Positions 17,475 to 26,016 of a stretch of DNA of 64,000 bases are shown in pieces. This DNA is from Pandoraea sp. PE-S2T-3 (lineage in GTDB: Bacteria; Pseudomonadota; Gammaproteobacteria; Burkholderiales; Burkholderiaceae), in contig NZ_NGUQ01000007.1 in the NCBI RefSeq assembly GCF_002179965.1, positions 372,001-436,000 on the forward strand. The letters run 5' to 3'. The position numbers and the translations under genes were made by a program. Each line of letters starts with the position of its first letter. Position 1 is the first letter of the stretch. The notes under the pieces are model-generated. The model did not search any database and was not told the origin of the DNA. It was given only the letters and a program-made list of their open reading frames with translations.

Positions 17475-17711
17475 TTAAAACACCAACTGAGGCATATTGC
17501 TGCGTGGGGCAGGGGCAGCCGCCGCACGCGTACTGTCTCGCATTTCGGCACGCAGCAACCAGAGTCGCTGCGCCACGAAACGCCTGAAGCGCATTTCACC
17601 CGCGGAGAAAGAGATTTGCATCTGATGTCGCTTACCGTTAGGCAGTGTGCGAACCAGACGATAGTATCGAGCCCCGTCAACCGTTTCCTTGATATTCCTG
17701 ACGCGCATCAT
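17475..17711 (-). CDS. Small hypothetical protein
   Basis: A 78-residue basic protein starting MMRVRNIKETVDGARYYRLV, with no recognisable domain. Two independent signs suggest a real gene: GGGGTGAA lies immediately before the ATG pair at 17711, and a good terminator (17421-17448) follows the stop on the same strand. A longer frame from 17747 lacks a ribosome binding site. The residues KETVDGARYYRLVRTLPNGKR suggest a short beta-rich domain. The function is unknown and the gene stands alone between the EAL gene and modE. Confidence 0.5.
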   Translation of the reverse strand: MMRVRNIKETVDGARYYRLVRTLPNGKRHQMQISFSAGEMRFRRFVAQRLWLLRAEMRDSTRAAAAPAPRSNMPQLVF

Positions 17712-18003
17712 TTCACCCCGTTTCTGTTGTGTCAGGTGAGTGGGCACTTCGGTAAACGTCGCATTCCCGGGCGCACCTCGTCAGGACCGTGAAGTCGTTG
17801 GTCTGGCGGGATTCGACCGGCATTGGGGGGGCATGCGGCAAATTCAATGTAGATGAGAAACGTCCCCCATTCGTCCCCCAATCAGGCCTCCGAAGTGACC
17901 TCCGTTGGTGCGCCGCAACACTCGGGCTTTCGGCTATTGTTTCTGACAGGTTCCGTAGGCCTCTACAATGCGACCACCTCTGGGTTTGATAGAAAAAAAC
18001 ATT

Positions 18004-18855
18004 ATGGTTTCCGAACCTTCTTCAACGCCGGATGATGTTTTGCGCAACGAAACAAATAATGCACTGCAAGTGAGTGGCTCACTTTGGCTGCATCGCGGCA
18101 ATTCGTCACTCGGCGGACAGGCACGTATCGCCCTGCTCGAACACATTGCTACGCAGGGTTCGATCACAGCCGCGGCGAAGGCTGCCGGCATGAGCTACAA
18201 GGCGGCATGGGATGCGGTCGACGCGATGAACCAGCTCGCGGGCGAACCCCTCGTGGCGCGCAGCACCGGCGGGCGCGGCGGCGGCGGCACCACGTTGACG
18301 GCACGCGGCGCGAAGCTCGTGGCAGCGTTTCGCGCAGTGGAAGCGGCGCAGCAGCAGTTTCTCGCCCGGGTGGCCAACGATCTCGAACACTTCGACGAGC
18401 AGTGGCAGGTGATTGCGCGCCTCGGCTTGCAGACAAGCGCGCGAAATCAGTTGCACGGCACGATCACGGCGATTCGGCGCTGCGGTGTGAACGACGAAGT
18501 GACGCTCACGCTGCCCGGTGGCGAAGCGATCACGGCGTCGCTCACGCATCACAGCACGCAAACGCTCGGACTCGCCGTCGGCGGCGATGCCTTCGCGCTC
18601 ATCAAGGCGCCATGGATCGAGGTTGCGCGCGGGGCAGACCTTGCCGGTTTGCCGACGGCCAACCGGCTGGCCGGCACGGTGGTCGCCATTACGAACGACA
18701 CCGGACAGGCCGAGGTGATCCTCGCGCTGCCCGGCGGCGGTCGACTGGCCGCCGTCATGCCGCACGACACCTTGGTGAACCGGGGACTCGCAGAAGCCAA
18801 CGGCGCGACGGCGGCATTTGCCGCCACCAGCGTCATCATCGGCGTGCTCGCCTGA
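18004..18855 (+). CDS. modE: ModE-family molybdenum-dependent transcriptional regulator
   Basis: This 283-residue protein has the ModE layout. An N-terminal winged HTH (RIALLEHIATQGSITAAAKAAGMSYKAAWDAVDAMN at about residues 43-80, with the STGGRGGGGTTLTARG wing) is followed by two Mop/TOBE molybdate-binding repeats (ARNQLHGTITAIRRCGVNDEV at about residue 143; ANRLAGTVVAITNDTGQAEV at about residue 217). ModE represses molybdate uptake when molybdate is bound. No modABC or molybdopterin gene is visible nearby, so it is an orphan here. I chose ATG 18004; an in-frame start at 17968 is poorer. Confidence 0.92.
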   Translation: MVSEPSSTPDDVLRNETNNALQVSGSLWLHRGNSSLGGQARIALLEHIATQGSITAAAKAAGMSYKAAWDAVDAMNQLAGEPLVARSTGGRGGGGTTLTARGAKLVAAFRAVEAAQQQFLARVANDLEHFDEQWQVIARLGLQTSARNQLHGTITAIRRCGVNDEVTLTLPGGEAITASLTHHSTQTLGLAVGGDAFALIKAPWIEVARGADLAGLPTANRLAGTVVAITNDTGQAEVILALPGGGRLAAVMPHDTLVNRGLAEANGATAAFAATSVIIGVLA

Positions 18856-18897
18856 CGTCACTCGTTGACGTCAATGAGCACAGGTGCCAAACGAAAA

Positions 18898-18929
18898 CCG
18901 GGGCGACGGGTGTGAACCCGCCGCCCCGG
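18898..18929 (-). terminator. Rho-independent terminator of the MFS gene
   Basis: Fourteen-base arms (CCGGGGCGACGGGT / ACCCGCCGCCCCGG, one mismatch) flank a GTGA loop. The A-run at 18894-18897 becomes a T-run on the minus strand. It therefore mainly serves the minus-strand MFS gene ending at 18952. Confidence 0.75.
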
Positions 18930-18951
18930 CGTCATTGAAACGCGTCGACGA

Positions 18952-20142
18952 TTACATCGCCGGTGTTTCGCAGTTCGGCGTCAGTTGTGCACGCGCATCG
19001 CGACGATCCAGACGCAGGCTCAACAGCGCCACGCCTACCCCCGCCAGCGGCACCAGCGCCGCCACCCAAGGCACCGCCGTCAGGCCGCCGTGATTGATCA
19101 CGAAGCCACCCAGCCACGCACCGATGGCGTTACCCAGATTGAACGCGGCAATGTTGAAGCTCGACGCGAGGCTCTCGCCCGCACCGGACGCCTTCTCCAT
19201 CACCCAGAGTTGCAGCGGTGCGACCGTTGCGAACGCCGTAGCGCCCAGCAGCGCGACAAACACGATGGACAGCCATTGCGAGTGCAGCGCAAAGGTCATC
19301 AGGCCCAGCACGACCGACAATGACAGCAGGCTGCCCAGCACGGTCGGCACGACGCGGCGATCGGCGAGCTTGCCACCCAGCAGATTGCCCACCACCAGAC
19401 CGCCGCCGAAGATCAGCAGAATCGGCGACACGGCGCGCTCGGCGAAGCCGGTCACTTCCGTGAGCAGCGGCGCGATGTAGGTGAACACACCGAACACACC
19501 GACCCAGCCCAGCACCGTCGTGAGCAACCCCAGCAGCACCGGACGGCGTGCCAGCGCACGCAGATCCGCACGCCAGTCACCAGCGTCCTTCGGGGCCGCA
19601 ATCTTTGGCACGAACATGGCGATCACCACGAACGCGAGCGCGCCGATGACCGTCACCGCCCAGAAGCTCGCACGCCAGCCGTAGCTCTGGCCGAGCCACG
19701 TGCCGAACGGCACGCCGAGAATGTTGGCGACCGTCAGGCCCGTGAACATCACGGCGATGGCCGACGCACGGCGCTCACGCGACACGAGACCGGTGGCGAC
19801 CACCGAGCCCACGCCAAAGAACGTGCCGTGAGCAAACGACGTCAGCACGCGCGCGGCCATCAGCGCGGTATAGCTCGGCGCGATGGCACAAGCCGCATTG
19901 CCGATGGTGAAGATCGCCATGAGCACCAGCAGCACGGTCTTGCGCGGCCAGCGGGCGGTAGCGGTGGTCATGAGCGGGGCGCCGACAACGACACCTAGCG
20001 CATAACCGGAAATAAGCAGGCCTGCGGCCGCGATCGAGACACCGAAATCGGCGCCGACGTTGAGCAGCAGACCCATGATGACGAACTCCGTCACGCCAAT
20101 GCCGAAGGCACCGGCGGTCAGGGCGTAAAGGGCGATGGGCAC
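18952..20142 (-). CDS. MFS transporter, DHA1/AraJ (YdhP)-like efflux pump
   Basis: This 396-residue, 12-helix MFS protein belongs to the arabinose-efflux/YdhP branch: YALTAGAFGIGVTEFVIMGLL in helix 1, LLISGYALGVVVGAPL, and a SASFNIAAFNLGNAIGAWLGG-type helix 11. The open frame extends to 20667, but GTG 20142 has AGGAG 8 nt upstream and opens on helix 1. Drug or sugar efflux is typical of the family; the substrate is unknown. It is divergent from a LysR gene, with a perfect palindrome in the gap. Confidence 0.88.
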   Translation of the reverse strand: MPIALYALTAGAFGIGVTEFVIMGLLLNVGADFGVSIAAAGLLISGYALGVVVGAPLMTTATARWPRKTVLLVLMAIFTIGNAACAIAPSYTALMAARVLTSFAHGTFFGVGSVVATGLVSRERRASAIAVMFTGLTVANILGVPFGTWLGQSYGWRASFWAVTVIGALAFVVIAMFVPKIAAPKDAGDWRADLRALARRPVLLGLLTTVLGWVGVFGVFTYIAPLLTEVTGFAERAVSPILLIFGGGLVVGNLLGGKLADRRVVPTVLGSLLSLSVVLGLMTFALHSQWLSIVFVALLGATAFATVAPLQLWVMEKASGAGESLASSFNIAAFNLGNAIGAWLGGFVINHGGLTAVPWVAALVPLAGVGVALLSLRLDRRDARAQLTPNCETPAM

Positions 20143-20292
20143 GAGAAACTCCTGTCTGAATATTGCGAATCTTTGGAAAGGCCGCGTCCGGGCGTCAGAA
20201 GAAAAACAGCAACCGCTGAGACAACGCTGACCGATGCCACGCAATATAGACGTCCTCGCATTGATGAAATAGACTGCGCGAAGGAAAATCAT

Positions 20293-20311
20293 TTGTGACT
20301 TCAAGTCACAA
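20293..20311. promoter_or_regulatory. Perfect 19-bp palindrome, likely LysR operator
   Basis: TTGTGACTTCAAGTCACAA has 9-bp perfect arms around a central C. It lies between the divergent MFS (start 20142) and LysR (start 20345) genes, 34 bp before the LysR start. LysR sites typically have dyad symmetry of this kind in such gaps. Confidence 0.65.
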
Positions 20312-20344
20312 CACGTCAAACGACGAGTACGAGAGGCACCGACG

Positions 20345-21253
20345 ATGGGTCGACAGGACGTCAACCGCTCCGGCGATATGGAAGTTTTCGCGCGCGTGGC
20401 AGAACTTGGCGGGTTTTCAGCCGCTGCACGGGCGCTGCATATGACGCCGTCGGCCGTGAGCAAGCTGATAGCGCGCCTCGAAGCGCGCTTGGGTGCGCGG
20501 TTATTCAACCGTTCGACGCGCCGTCTGCAACTTACGCCAGAAGGCACCGCGTTCCACGAGCGTGCCACTCGTGTGCTGGCCGACATCGAGGCCGCCGAGC
20601 GCGAAGCCGCAGCGGGTGCCGTGCCGCGCGGCCTGCTTCGTGTGAACGCGAGCGTGCCGATCGGCACGCTCTATCTGCTGCCGGTCATCCCGGCATTTCT
20701 CACACAATTCCCTGAAATCCGGCTCGATCTCACGCTGACCGATACCGTCGTCGACCTGCTGGAGCAACGCGCCGATGTTGCCGTGCGGGCGGGGCCGCTG
20801 CGCGACTCGCGACTCGTGGCGCGCAAGCTCGGCGAGAGCCGCATGCATGTCGTCGCGTCCCCCGGCTATCTCGCGCGCAACGGCCCGCTGCGCACCCCCG
20901 CCGATCTGATTCATCACAACGTGATGGCCTTCAACTTCGATCGTCAGGTGCAGGGCTGGCCGTTTCTCGATGGGGCGGGCGGTATCACGCACTACCCGCA
21001 GATCGGCAATATGGTCGTGAGCAATGGCGAGATCATGCGCAAGCTTGCCGTCGAAGGCCTCGGGCTCGGGCGTCACTCGCGATATCACGTCGATACCGAC
21101 CTGCGCGAAGGACGCCTCGTCGCCGTGCTCGAAGACTACAACCCGGGCGATCTGGAACCCGTGCATGCCGTCTATGTGGGGCAGGGCGGACACCTGCCCG
21201 CCCGTGTCCGCGCGTTTCTCGATTTTCTCGTCGAGCACGTGCATCTGCCTTAG
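20345..21253 (+). CDS. LysR-family transcriptional regulator
   Basis: This 302-residue LysR protein has a winged HTH at about residues 10-68 (EVFARVAELGGFSAAARALHMTPSAVSKLIARLEARLGARLF) and a periplasmic-binding-protein-like effector domain from about residue 95. It is divergent from the MFS pump at 18952-20142 and shares a 202-bp gap containing a perfect palindrome, so it probably regulates that pump and itself. The effector is unknown. Confidence 0.92.
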   Translation: MGRQDVNRSGDMEVFARVAELGGFSAAARALHMTPSAVSKLIARLEARLGARLFNRSTRRLQLTPEGTAFHERATRVLADIEAAEREAAAGAVPRGLLRVNASVPIGTLYLLPVIPAFLTQFPEIRLDLTLTDTVVDLLEQRADVAVRAGPLRDSRLVARKLGESRMHVVASPGYLARNGPLRTPADLIHHNVMAFNFDRQVQGWPFLDGAGGITHYPQIGNMVVSNGEIMRKLAVEGLGLGRHSRYHVDTDLREGRLVAVLEDYNPGDLEPVHAVYVGQGGHLPARVRAFLDFLVEHVHLP

Positions 21254-21279
21254 CGGCCGAGCGGCTTGGCGCCGAGAGA

Positions 21280-22692
21280 CTATTGCGCCGCACGCGCACG
21301 ATGCGACCACACGAACAACGGCCACGCCAGCGCGGCACACAAGAGCCCGCCTGACCACACGAGTGCCCAGCCGCCGATCGAGAGCAGGAACGGAATCGAA
21401 AGCGGCGTGACGAACATCGTCATGAAGACGCCCGTGTTGCCGATGCCAAGCGCAGTCCCGGCACGCGATGCGCCCGCCAGCGTCGCCAGTTCCGTGAACG
21501 CCACGCCGTGCCACGCCGACGCCACCATACCGCCCACGATCAGCAACGCGATCAGCCACGGCGTGCCGTGCGCCAGCCAGTCCGGGCGCAGCGTCAGCGC
21601 GGCCACCAGCGCCGCCAGCAGAGCAAAAACAACGCCCACCGTCACCGTACACACGCGCAAGTATTGCGGACGATTGCGGCGCTTGTCGGTGTAGCGGCCG
21701 CTCCAGACGCGAGTAAGCGCCGCGCCCGTCTGCACCGCCCCGAGCGTGAGCGAAATCGTCAGCACGCTCACATGCGCAAAGTCATGCAGAAAGACCGTCC
21801 CGAACGTCAGCACGGCGATTTGCGGCATGGCGAGCACCGCCATCCCCAGCGCCGTGCTCAGTAACCGCGCATCACGCAGCGGTGAGTATTGGACAGGTGC
21901 GCTGGCGGTGGCACCGGCACGCACTGGCGCAACACGTGCGGCGTCTGCCGACTCATGCGCTTCTTCCGGCGGTTCGAGCAACCATAGCCACGCCATGTAG
22001 GTTGCCGCAACGCACGCGACTGCCAGCCCGATGTAGACCACGGCAAAGCCGAAATGCAGCGCGGCCCCTGGCAGCAGCATCGCGCCGATGCCGCCACCCA
22101 GCGGCACCGCGCATTGCCGCACGCTCATCGCCAGCCCGCGCTCGCCGTCATGAAACCAGCGCATCACCGCGCGCCCGCTCGACCCGTTGACGCTGCCGCC
22201 CAGAATGCCGATGGCGAGCATGCCTGCGGCCAGCAACGGCATCGGTGGCACATGCCGGGGCGTTGGCACCACCCAGATGCCCATCGCGAACAATGCCGCC
22301 GCCGTCACCATCAGTCCGACCAGCAACACGCGACGGTCGCCCCAGCGGTCGGTGAGCATGCCCCATGGCAATTCGGAGACGGCGATGCCCAGCCCGATCA
22401 ACCCGAGCACGAGACCGAGGTCGCCGTTGGCGAGTGCGTAGTCGCTGCGCATCTGCACGGCCGTCGCCGGCAGGCCGCCCAAGGCGGCGGCAAAGCTGGC
22501 GTTGGCCGCCACGCCCACGCCCAGCACCTTCCAGCGGTGCTCGCGGCCTAATGGGCGGGTACCGCCACGGCGCAGCGCCGCGTCAGCAGCGGGCAATACC
22601 GTGGGCGCAGGCCCGGGCGTCAGAGGCGTGAGGGGAACCAAGGGAATAGCCGGGCCGGGCGGCGCGGCGGTACACGATAGGCGATCGTTCAT
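21280..22692 (-). CDS. MFS transporter
   Basis: This 470-residue MFS protein has a hydrophilic, Pro/Thr-rich N-terminal tail of about 60 residues and then 12 predicted helices (WKVLGVGVAANASFAAALGG; GIAVSELPWGMLTDRWGDRRVLL carries the family loop 2-3 motif). It is expected to be an inner-membrane proton-coupled exporter or importer; the substrate cannot be told. I chose ATG 22692 (MNDRLSC). It is divergent from the LysR gene at 22933, with 11-bp repeats in the gap, and convergent with the LysR gene ending at 21253. Confidence 0.82.
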   Translation of the reverse strand: MNDRLSCTAAPPGPAIPLVPLTPLTPGPAPTVLPAADAALRRGGTRPLGREHRWKVLGVGVAANASFAAALGGLPATAVQMRSDYALANGDLGLVLGLIGLGIAVSELPWGMLTDRWGDRRVLLVGLMVTAAALFAMGIWVVPTPRHVPPMPLLAAGMLAIGILGGSVNGSSGRAVMRWFHDGERGLAMSVRQCAVPLGGGIGAMLLPGAALHFGFAVVYIGLAVACVAATYMAWLWLLEPPEEAHESADAARVAPVRAGATASAPVQYSPLRDARLLSTALGMAVLAMPQIAVLTFGTVFLHDFAHVSVLTISLTLGAVQTGAALTRVWSGRYTDKRRNRPQYLRVCTVTVGVVFALLAALVAALTLRPDWLAHGTPWLIALLIVGGMVASAWHGVAFTELATLAGASRAGTALGIGNTGVFMTMFVTPLSIPFLLSIGGWALVWSGGLLCAALAWPLFVWSHRARAAQ

Positions 22693-22851
22693 GAGTGACA
22701 CGGTGCACGGCCCGGAGGCGCGTCGCAGAGGAGGAGGGATGCTACGCATCGTACGGATAGACAATCCATCGGAAAAGCGGGAAAATTCGATGCCTTATAT
22801 CGTGTTTTCCGGATTATCTACGCCGAGGGGCGCCGGTTCGACCCGATAGGC

Positions 22852-22906
22852 GAGATACCGCAGAGATACCGCAGAGAAATCGCAGAGATACCGCAGCGCT
22901 ATTGCA
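22852..22906. repeat. Five 11-bp tandem repeats, consensus GAGATACCGCA
   Basis: GAGATACCGCA occurs at 22852, 22863 and 22885. GAGAAATCGCA is at 22874 and the degenerate GCGCTATTGCA at 22896. The units are contiguous with no spacer. They end 26 bp before the LysR start codon at 22933, in the gap between divergent MFS and LysR genes. Confidence 0.85.
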
Positions 22907-22932
22907 GCGACAGCACCCACCCGAGAGCCGCC

Positions 22933-23826
22933 ATGAACGCCCGCGCCTTCGACCTCACGCAGTTACGCACCTTCATCGCCATCCACGATGCGGGCAGCAT
23001 TTCGGCCGCTGCCGAACTGATCTTCCTGTCGCAATCGACGGTCAGCGAGCAATTGAAGAAGCTTGAGGAGCGGGCGGGCCAGCCGCTGCTGGTGCGCTCA
23101 CGCAAGGGCATGCGCGCGACGCCGGCCGGCACGCGCCTGATTGCCTACGCGCGGCAGATTTCCGCCCTGTCCGAGGCCGCCTTTGAAGACTTGCAAGGCG
23201 TGTTGCTCGACGGCGAATTACGCATCGCCATCACCGACTACTACCGCCCCCACGATGTGGGCCGCGTGCTAAAGCGGTTCGCAAGCCTGTATCCGCGCCT
23301 GCGGTTGCATGTGAGTGCGATGCAGAGTGCGCAGATCGAGCGCACGGCGCTGACCGGCGAGCATTTCGATGTAGGGCTGGCGTTGCGGCTGATGAATGAA
23401 GATGTGGGCAAGGGCGCGAAGACGCTGGGCTACCGGGCACCGGGCACGCTGGTGCGCCGCGAGCGGCTGGTCTGGGCGATGTCGTCGACACTCGCCGAGC
23501 CCTTGGGCGAGCCGCTGCCCCTCGTCACGCTGCCACCGTCATGTGCGCTGCAAAGTCTGGTGCTCACGGTGCTGGAGCGTCACAAGGTGCCGTACCGCGT
23601 CTCGCACTCGGCAGCAGGTGTCGCGGGGATGCAACTGGCACTGGGGGCAGGCTTGGGAATTTCGTGTCTGAATGAGTCGGCGCTCACGTCCGACCTCATC
23701 GTGTGCCCGCCCTCGTTGGGTCTGCCACCGCTGCCACGCGCAGAATTCCATCTGATACCCGGACGCGCTGACGAGACCGAATTGATCCGCCACGCGCGCA
23801 CCGCGCTGCTGCGGCTGTTTGCGTGA
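22933..23826 (+). CDS. LysR-family transcriptional regulator
   Basis: This 297-residue LysR protein has the HTH at about residues 8-66 (QLRTFIAIHDAGSISAAAELIFLSQSTVSEQLKKLEE) and an effector domain with LDGELRIAITDYYRPHDVGRVL. It is divergent from the MFS gene at 21280-22692 and is the likely regulator of it. The 11-bp repeats just upstream of the start could be its own binding array. The effector is unknown. Confidence 0.9.
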   Translation: MNARAFDLTQLRTFIAIHDAGSISAAAELIFLSQSTVSEQLKKLEERAGQPLLVRSRKGMRATPAGTRLIAYARQISALSEAAFEDLQGVLLDGELRIAITDYYRPHDVGRVLKRFASLYPRLRLHVSAMQSAQIERTALTGEHFDVGLALRLMNEDVGKGAKTLGYRAPGTLVRRERLVWAMSSTLAEPLGEPLPLVTLPPSCALQSLVLTVLERHKVPYRVSHSAAGVAGMQLALGAGLGISCLNESALTSDLIVCPPSLGLPPLPRAEFHLIPGRADETELIRHARTALLRLFA

Positions 23827-23889
23827 TACCTTTGGCGCCCTTGCGCACCCTTGCCCCTTGCTCAACATCCATCAGAGAGTGCAATCGTC

Positions 23890-24264
23890 ATGCCGGAAGC
23901 CACACCGATTCGTCTGAATTTCAACACCCGTCGCGCGCTGCTATTCGCGCTGACGGCCGAGCGACTGTCGGCCTTTTACGAGCATGGGCAGTGGATGACC
24001 GACAAGCAGGGCGCGTCGCTGGCGCAGCTTTGGCTGTCGCGCTCGAAACTGCAATTGCCGCTGGCAGAGCGGCGCGTGCTGTCGGAGTTGAGTGACGATT
24101 TCGCTCGCGAACTGGCCGGTACGCTGTCGCGCGAAGCGGGTCTGTACACGGCGCATGAGATGACGGAATCGCTCGACGCGGACTACGCCTACGCGTCAGC
24201 CGTCGCGCAAGACCTGCTCGAAGACTGCACGCGGCGACTGGTCGAAGCCGGCATAACCGACTGA
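23890..24264 (+). CDS. Conserved hypothetical protein
   Basis: A 124-residue soluble protein, mostly helical by composition (RRALLFALTAERLSAFYEHGQW; AERRVLSELSDDFARELAGTLSREAG; LDADYAYASAVAQDLLEDCTRRLVEAG). No signal peptide, membrane segment or known domain is recognised. ATG 23890 follows an AGAGAGTG stretch. It lies 63 bp after the LysR gene on the same strand and may be co-transcribed. Confidence 0.65.
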   Translation: MPEATPIRLNFNTRRALLFALTAERLSAFYEHGQWMTDKQGASLAQLWLSRSKLQLPLAERRVLSELSDDFARELAGTLSREAGLYTAHEMTESLDADYAYASAVAQDLLEDCTRRLVEAGITD

Positions 24265-24295
24265 CCTCGCCCGACTTACCTCGCCGACTCTGACC

Positions 24296-24649
24296 TCACA
24301 GACTGACGGAGCGCTCCTGCACGAGCACCCACGGCGCGACCACCACGGCCCACAACTCGGGCGTGCGGGCGGCAAAATCGCTGGCTTGTTCGGCTTGCAT
24401 GCGTTGCACCAGGCTGGACGAGAGCCACTGCGTCACGACCGGCGTGTCGTCGTTGGCCACGGCTTCCGCGACCGAGACGAGATCGACGCCCGGCGCCACG
24501 TACAGCAGCACGCCACGGGCGAAAAACGATTCCAGATCCTTCCAGTCGATCTTGGCGGTCTCGCCCAGCAAACGCACATACGTCTCGCTGGCAGTGTTGG
24601 CGGTGTCGGTGGCGGCTTGCGGGGCTTGATCTTGCTTGGGTGAATCCAT
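24296..24649 (-). CDS. DUF2288 family protein
   Basis: This 117-residue protein matches DUF2288: LGETAKIDWKDLESFFARGVLLYVAPGVDLVSVA, VTQWLSSSLV and ELWAVVVAPWVLVQ. The family is small and cytosolic with no assigned function. It is convergent with the hypothetical gene ending at 24264 and has about 30 variable, Gln/Ala-rich residues at its N-terminus. Confidence 0.82.
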   Translation of the reverse strand: MDSPKQDQAPQAATDTANTASETYVRLLGETAKIDWKDLESFFARGVLLYVAPGVDLVSVAEAVANDDTPVVTQWLSSSLVQRMQAEQASDFAARTPELWAVVVAPWVLVQERSVSL

Positions 24650-24836
24650 GACGGCTCCAGGCGGCGCAGGCTGAAAATTGCCTGCACCCGGGGTAATTCA
24701 AATGACGAAAGCCGCATTGTAATGCGCCCCGGCGCGCGCGACGGTGGTAGCATCGGAACCCCACGCACGCCGCTGAAGTCGGAAGTGGTATCCCTCGCCG
24801 CGCTGCATGGTGACTAACGTTTTACCGAGGACCCGC

Positions 24837-25259
24837 ATGACCAAACAAAAAACCGATCCCAAGCTGGAACAAGCCCTGACGCGCGGCGATCTCGCCATGC
24901 GCCAGATCAACTCCGCGCGCGCCACTGCCTTGCTGCGTGCCCTTGGCGAGATGATCGTGGCCGCATCGAAGACGATCGGCGTCGACGCAGTCGTGGACGT
25001 GCCGGGTGGCGACAAGATCTATGACCCGGAAGACGGCGTGTGGCCGCAATCGCTCGTGCTGTCGTTCGACGGCCCGATCGACGAAGCCGACGAAGAAGAA
25101 CTGCGCACCGTGCAGCTTCGCGCCGACAAGTATCCCGAGACGTTCCAGGTCGAATGGCATCGCGCCGACGGCAAGCTGGGGCATCACGAAGCCCGTCCGC
25201 TCGCCATGGTCGCGTTCCTGACCGACGTCGAAGTGCCTTGGCTCGACGACGACGCCTGA
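24837..25259 (+). CDS. Conserved hypothetical protein
   Basis: A 140-residue acidic protein with no signal peptide. A helical N-terminus (LEQALTRGDLAMRQINSARATALLRALGEMIVAAS) is followed by a beta-rich C-terminus (YDPEDGVWPQSLVLSFDGPID; FQVEWHRADGKLGHHEARPLAMVAF). I do not recognise the family. I chose ATG 24837 (MTKQKTDPK) over an upstream frame start at 24807, which has weaker context. A long GC-rich hairpin follows the gene. Confidence 0.7.
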   Translation: MTKQKTDPKLEQALTRGDLAMRQINSARATALLRALGEMIVAASKTIGVDAVVDVPGGDKIYDPEDGVWPQSLVLSFDGPIDEADEEELRTVQLRADKYPETFQVEWHRADGKLGHHEARPLAMVAFLTDVEVPWLDDDA

Positions 25260-25571
25260 GCCGCTTAGACATCTCGCCGCACCGCGATCCAGCGATCAGC
25301 CCCTGATTCGCTGATCCACCACACCGCCGCCCGAGGCTCACGCCCGGGCGGCGGTGTCGCATTCAGACCTCCCCCAGCCCGAAACCCGCGCCACTACTGC
25401 GTTAGCGCTCACTCGCGTGCATACGCCTGCCCCTTCTTGCGCACATTATTTCTAAAACAGCAATTTAAAATAGACAATTATCGACTTTATTGCGATTGAT
25501 GCGAGCAATAGACTGCAACTGTCGACGGTGAAACGAACACCGCCAACGTTCAAACGACAGGAGAAAACATC
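25260..25571. other. 312-bp intergenic region, hairpin then AT-rich promoter
   Basis: A perfect 13-bp hairpin at 25321-25357 (ACACCGCCGCCCG / CGGGCGGCGGTGT), without a T-run, may end transcription of the preceding gene. Bases 25440-25500 are strongly AT-rich and probably hold the promoter of the DUF4148 gene at 25572. Confidence 0.6.
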
Positions 25572-25874
25572 ATGAAGCGCACTCTTATTACCTCGGCTCT
25601 GGTTTCCGCAATGCTTGCTGTGTCGGCCGGTTCGGCCTTTGCCAGCGACGCCTTCGAAGGTCCTTCGGAATTCGCATGGGTTCCGCAAACGAGCGCCGTG
25701 AGCCGCGCACAGGTCCGCACGGAACTGATCCAAGCTCAGCAAGCCGGTCTGCTCGAACAGCACGACTCGGTGTATCCGACGACGGTTGCCAAGGTTGGCG
25801 GCGCCGCACAGCCGGTGATGGCAGGTTCGGTGACCAACGTTGCCAGCGCAGGTAGCACTTACTTCGGTAGCTGA
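25572..25874 (+). CDS. DUF4148 family small exported protein
   Basis: This 100-residue protein has a signal peptide (MKRTLITSALVSAMLAVSAGSAFA) and the DUF4148 core SAVSRAQVRTELIQAQQAGLL, a family abundant in Burkholderiales. It ends AGSTYFGS. The function is unknown and the location is probably periplasmic. A ribosome binding site (CAGGAG) precedes ATG 25572. It is monocistronic, ended by a strong terminator at 25951. A paralogue lies at 36122 and a related tail motif at 35012. Confidence 0.88.
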   Translation: MKRTLITSALVSAMLAVSAGSAFASDAFEGPSEFAWVPQTSAVSRAQVRTELIQAQQAGLLEQHDSVYPTTVAKVGGAAQPVMAGSVTNVASAGSTYFGS

Positions 25875-25950
25875 TCACCCGCATGTGCCCGTGAGCCGGC
25901 GCCGGTGTCAGGCGCGACGCGACTCCGGGTCACGCACCCTCACCGATGAC

Positions 25951-25987
25951 AAATCGGCCGCAATTTCAGCGGCCGATTTTGTTTTGT
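25951..25987 (+). terminator. Rho-independent terminator after the DUF4148 gene
   Basis: Perfect 11-bp arms (AAATCGGCCGC / GCGGCCGATTT) flank a 7-nt loop and are followed by TGTTTTG. Confidence 0.9.
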
Positions 25988-26016
25988 CTGCGCGAAACGA
26001 TGTCACTTCAGCGGGT

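Noticed and set aside
22852-22906. Short tandem repeats as a CRISPR array
   Set aside because: The units are 11 bp and contiguous without unique spacers, and no cas gene is present.
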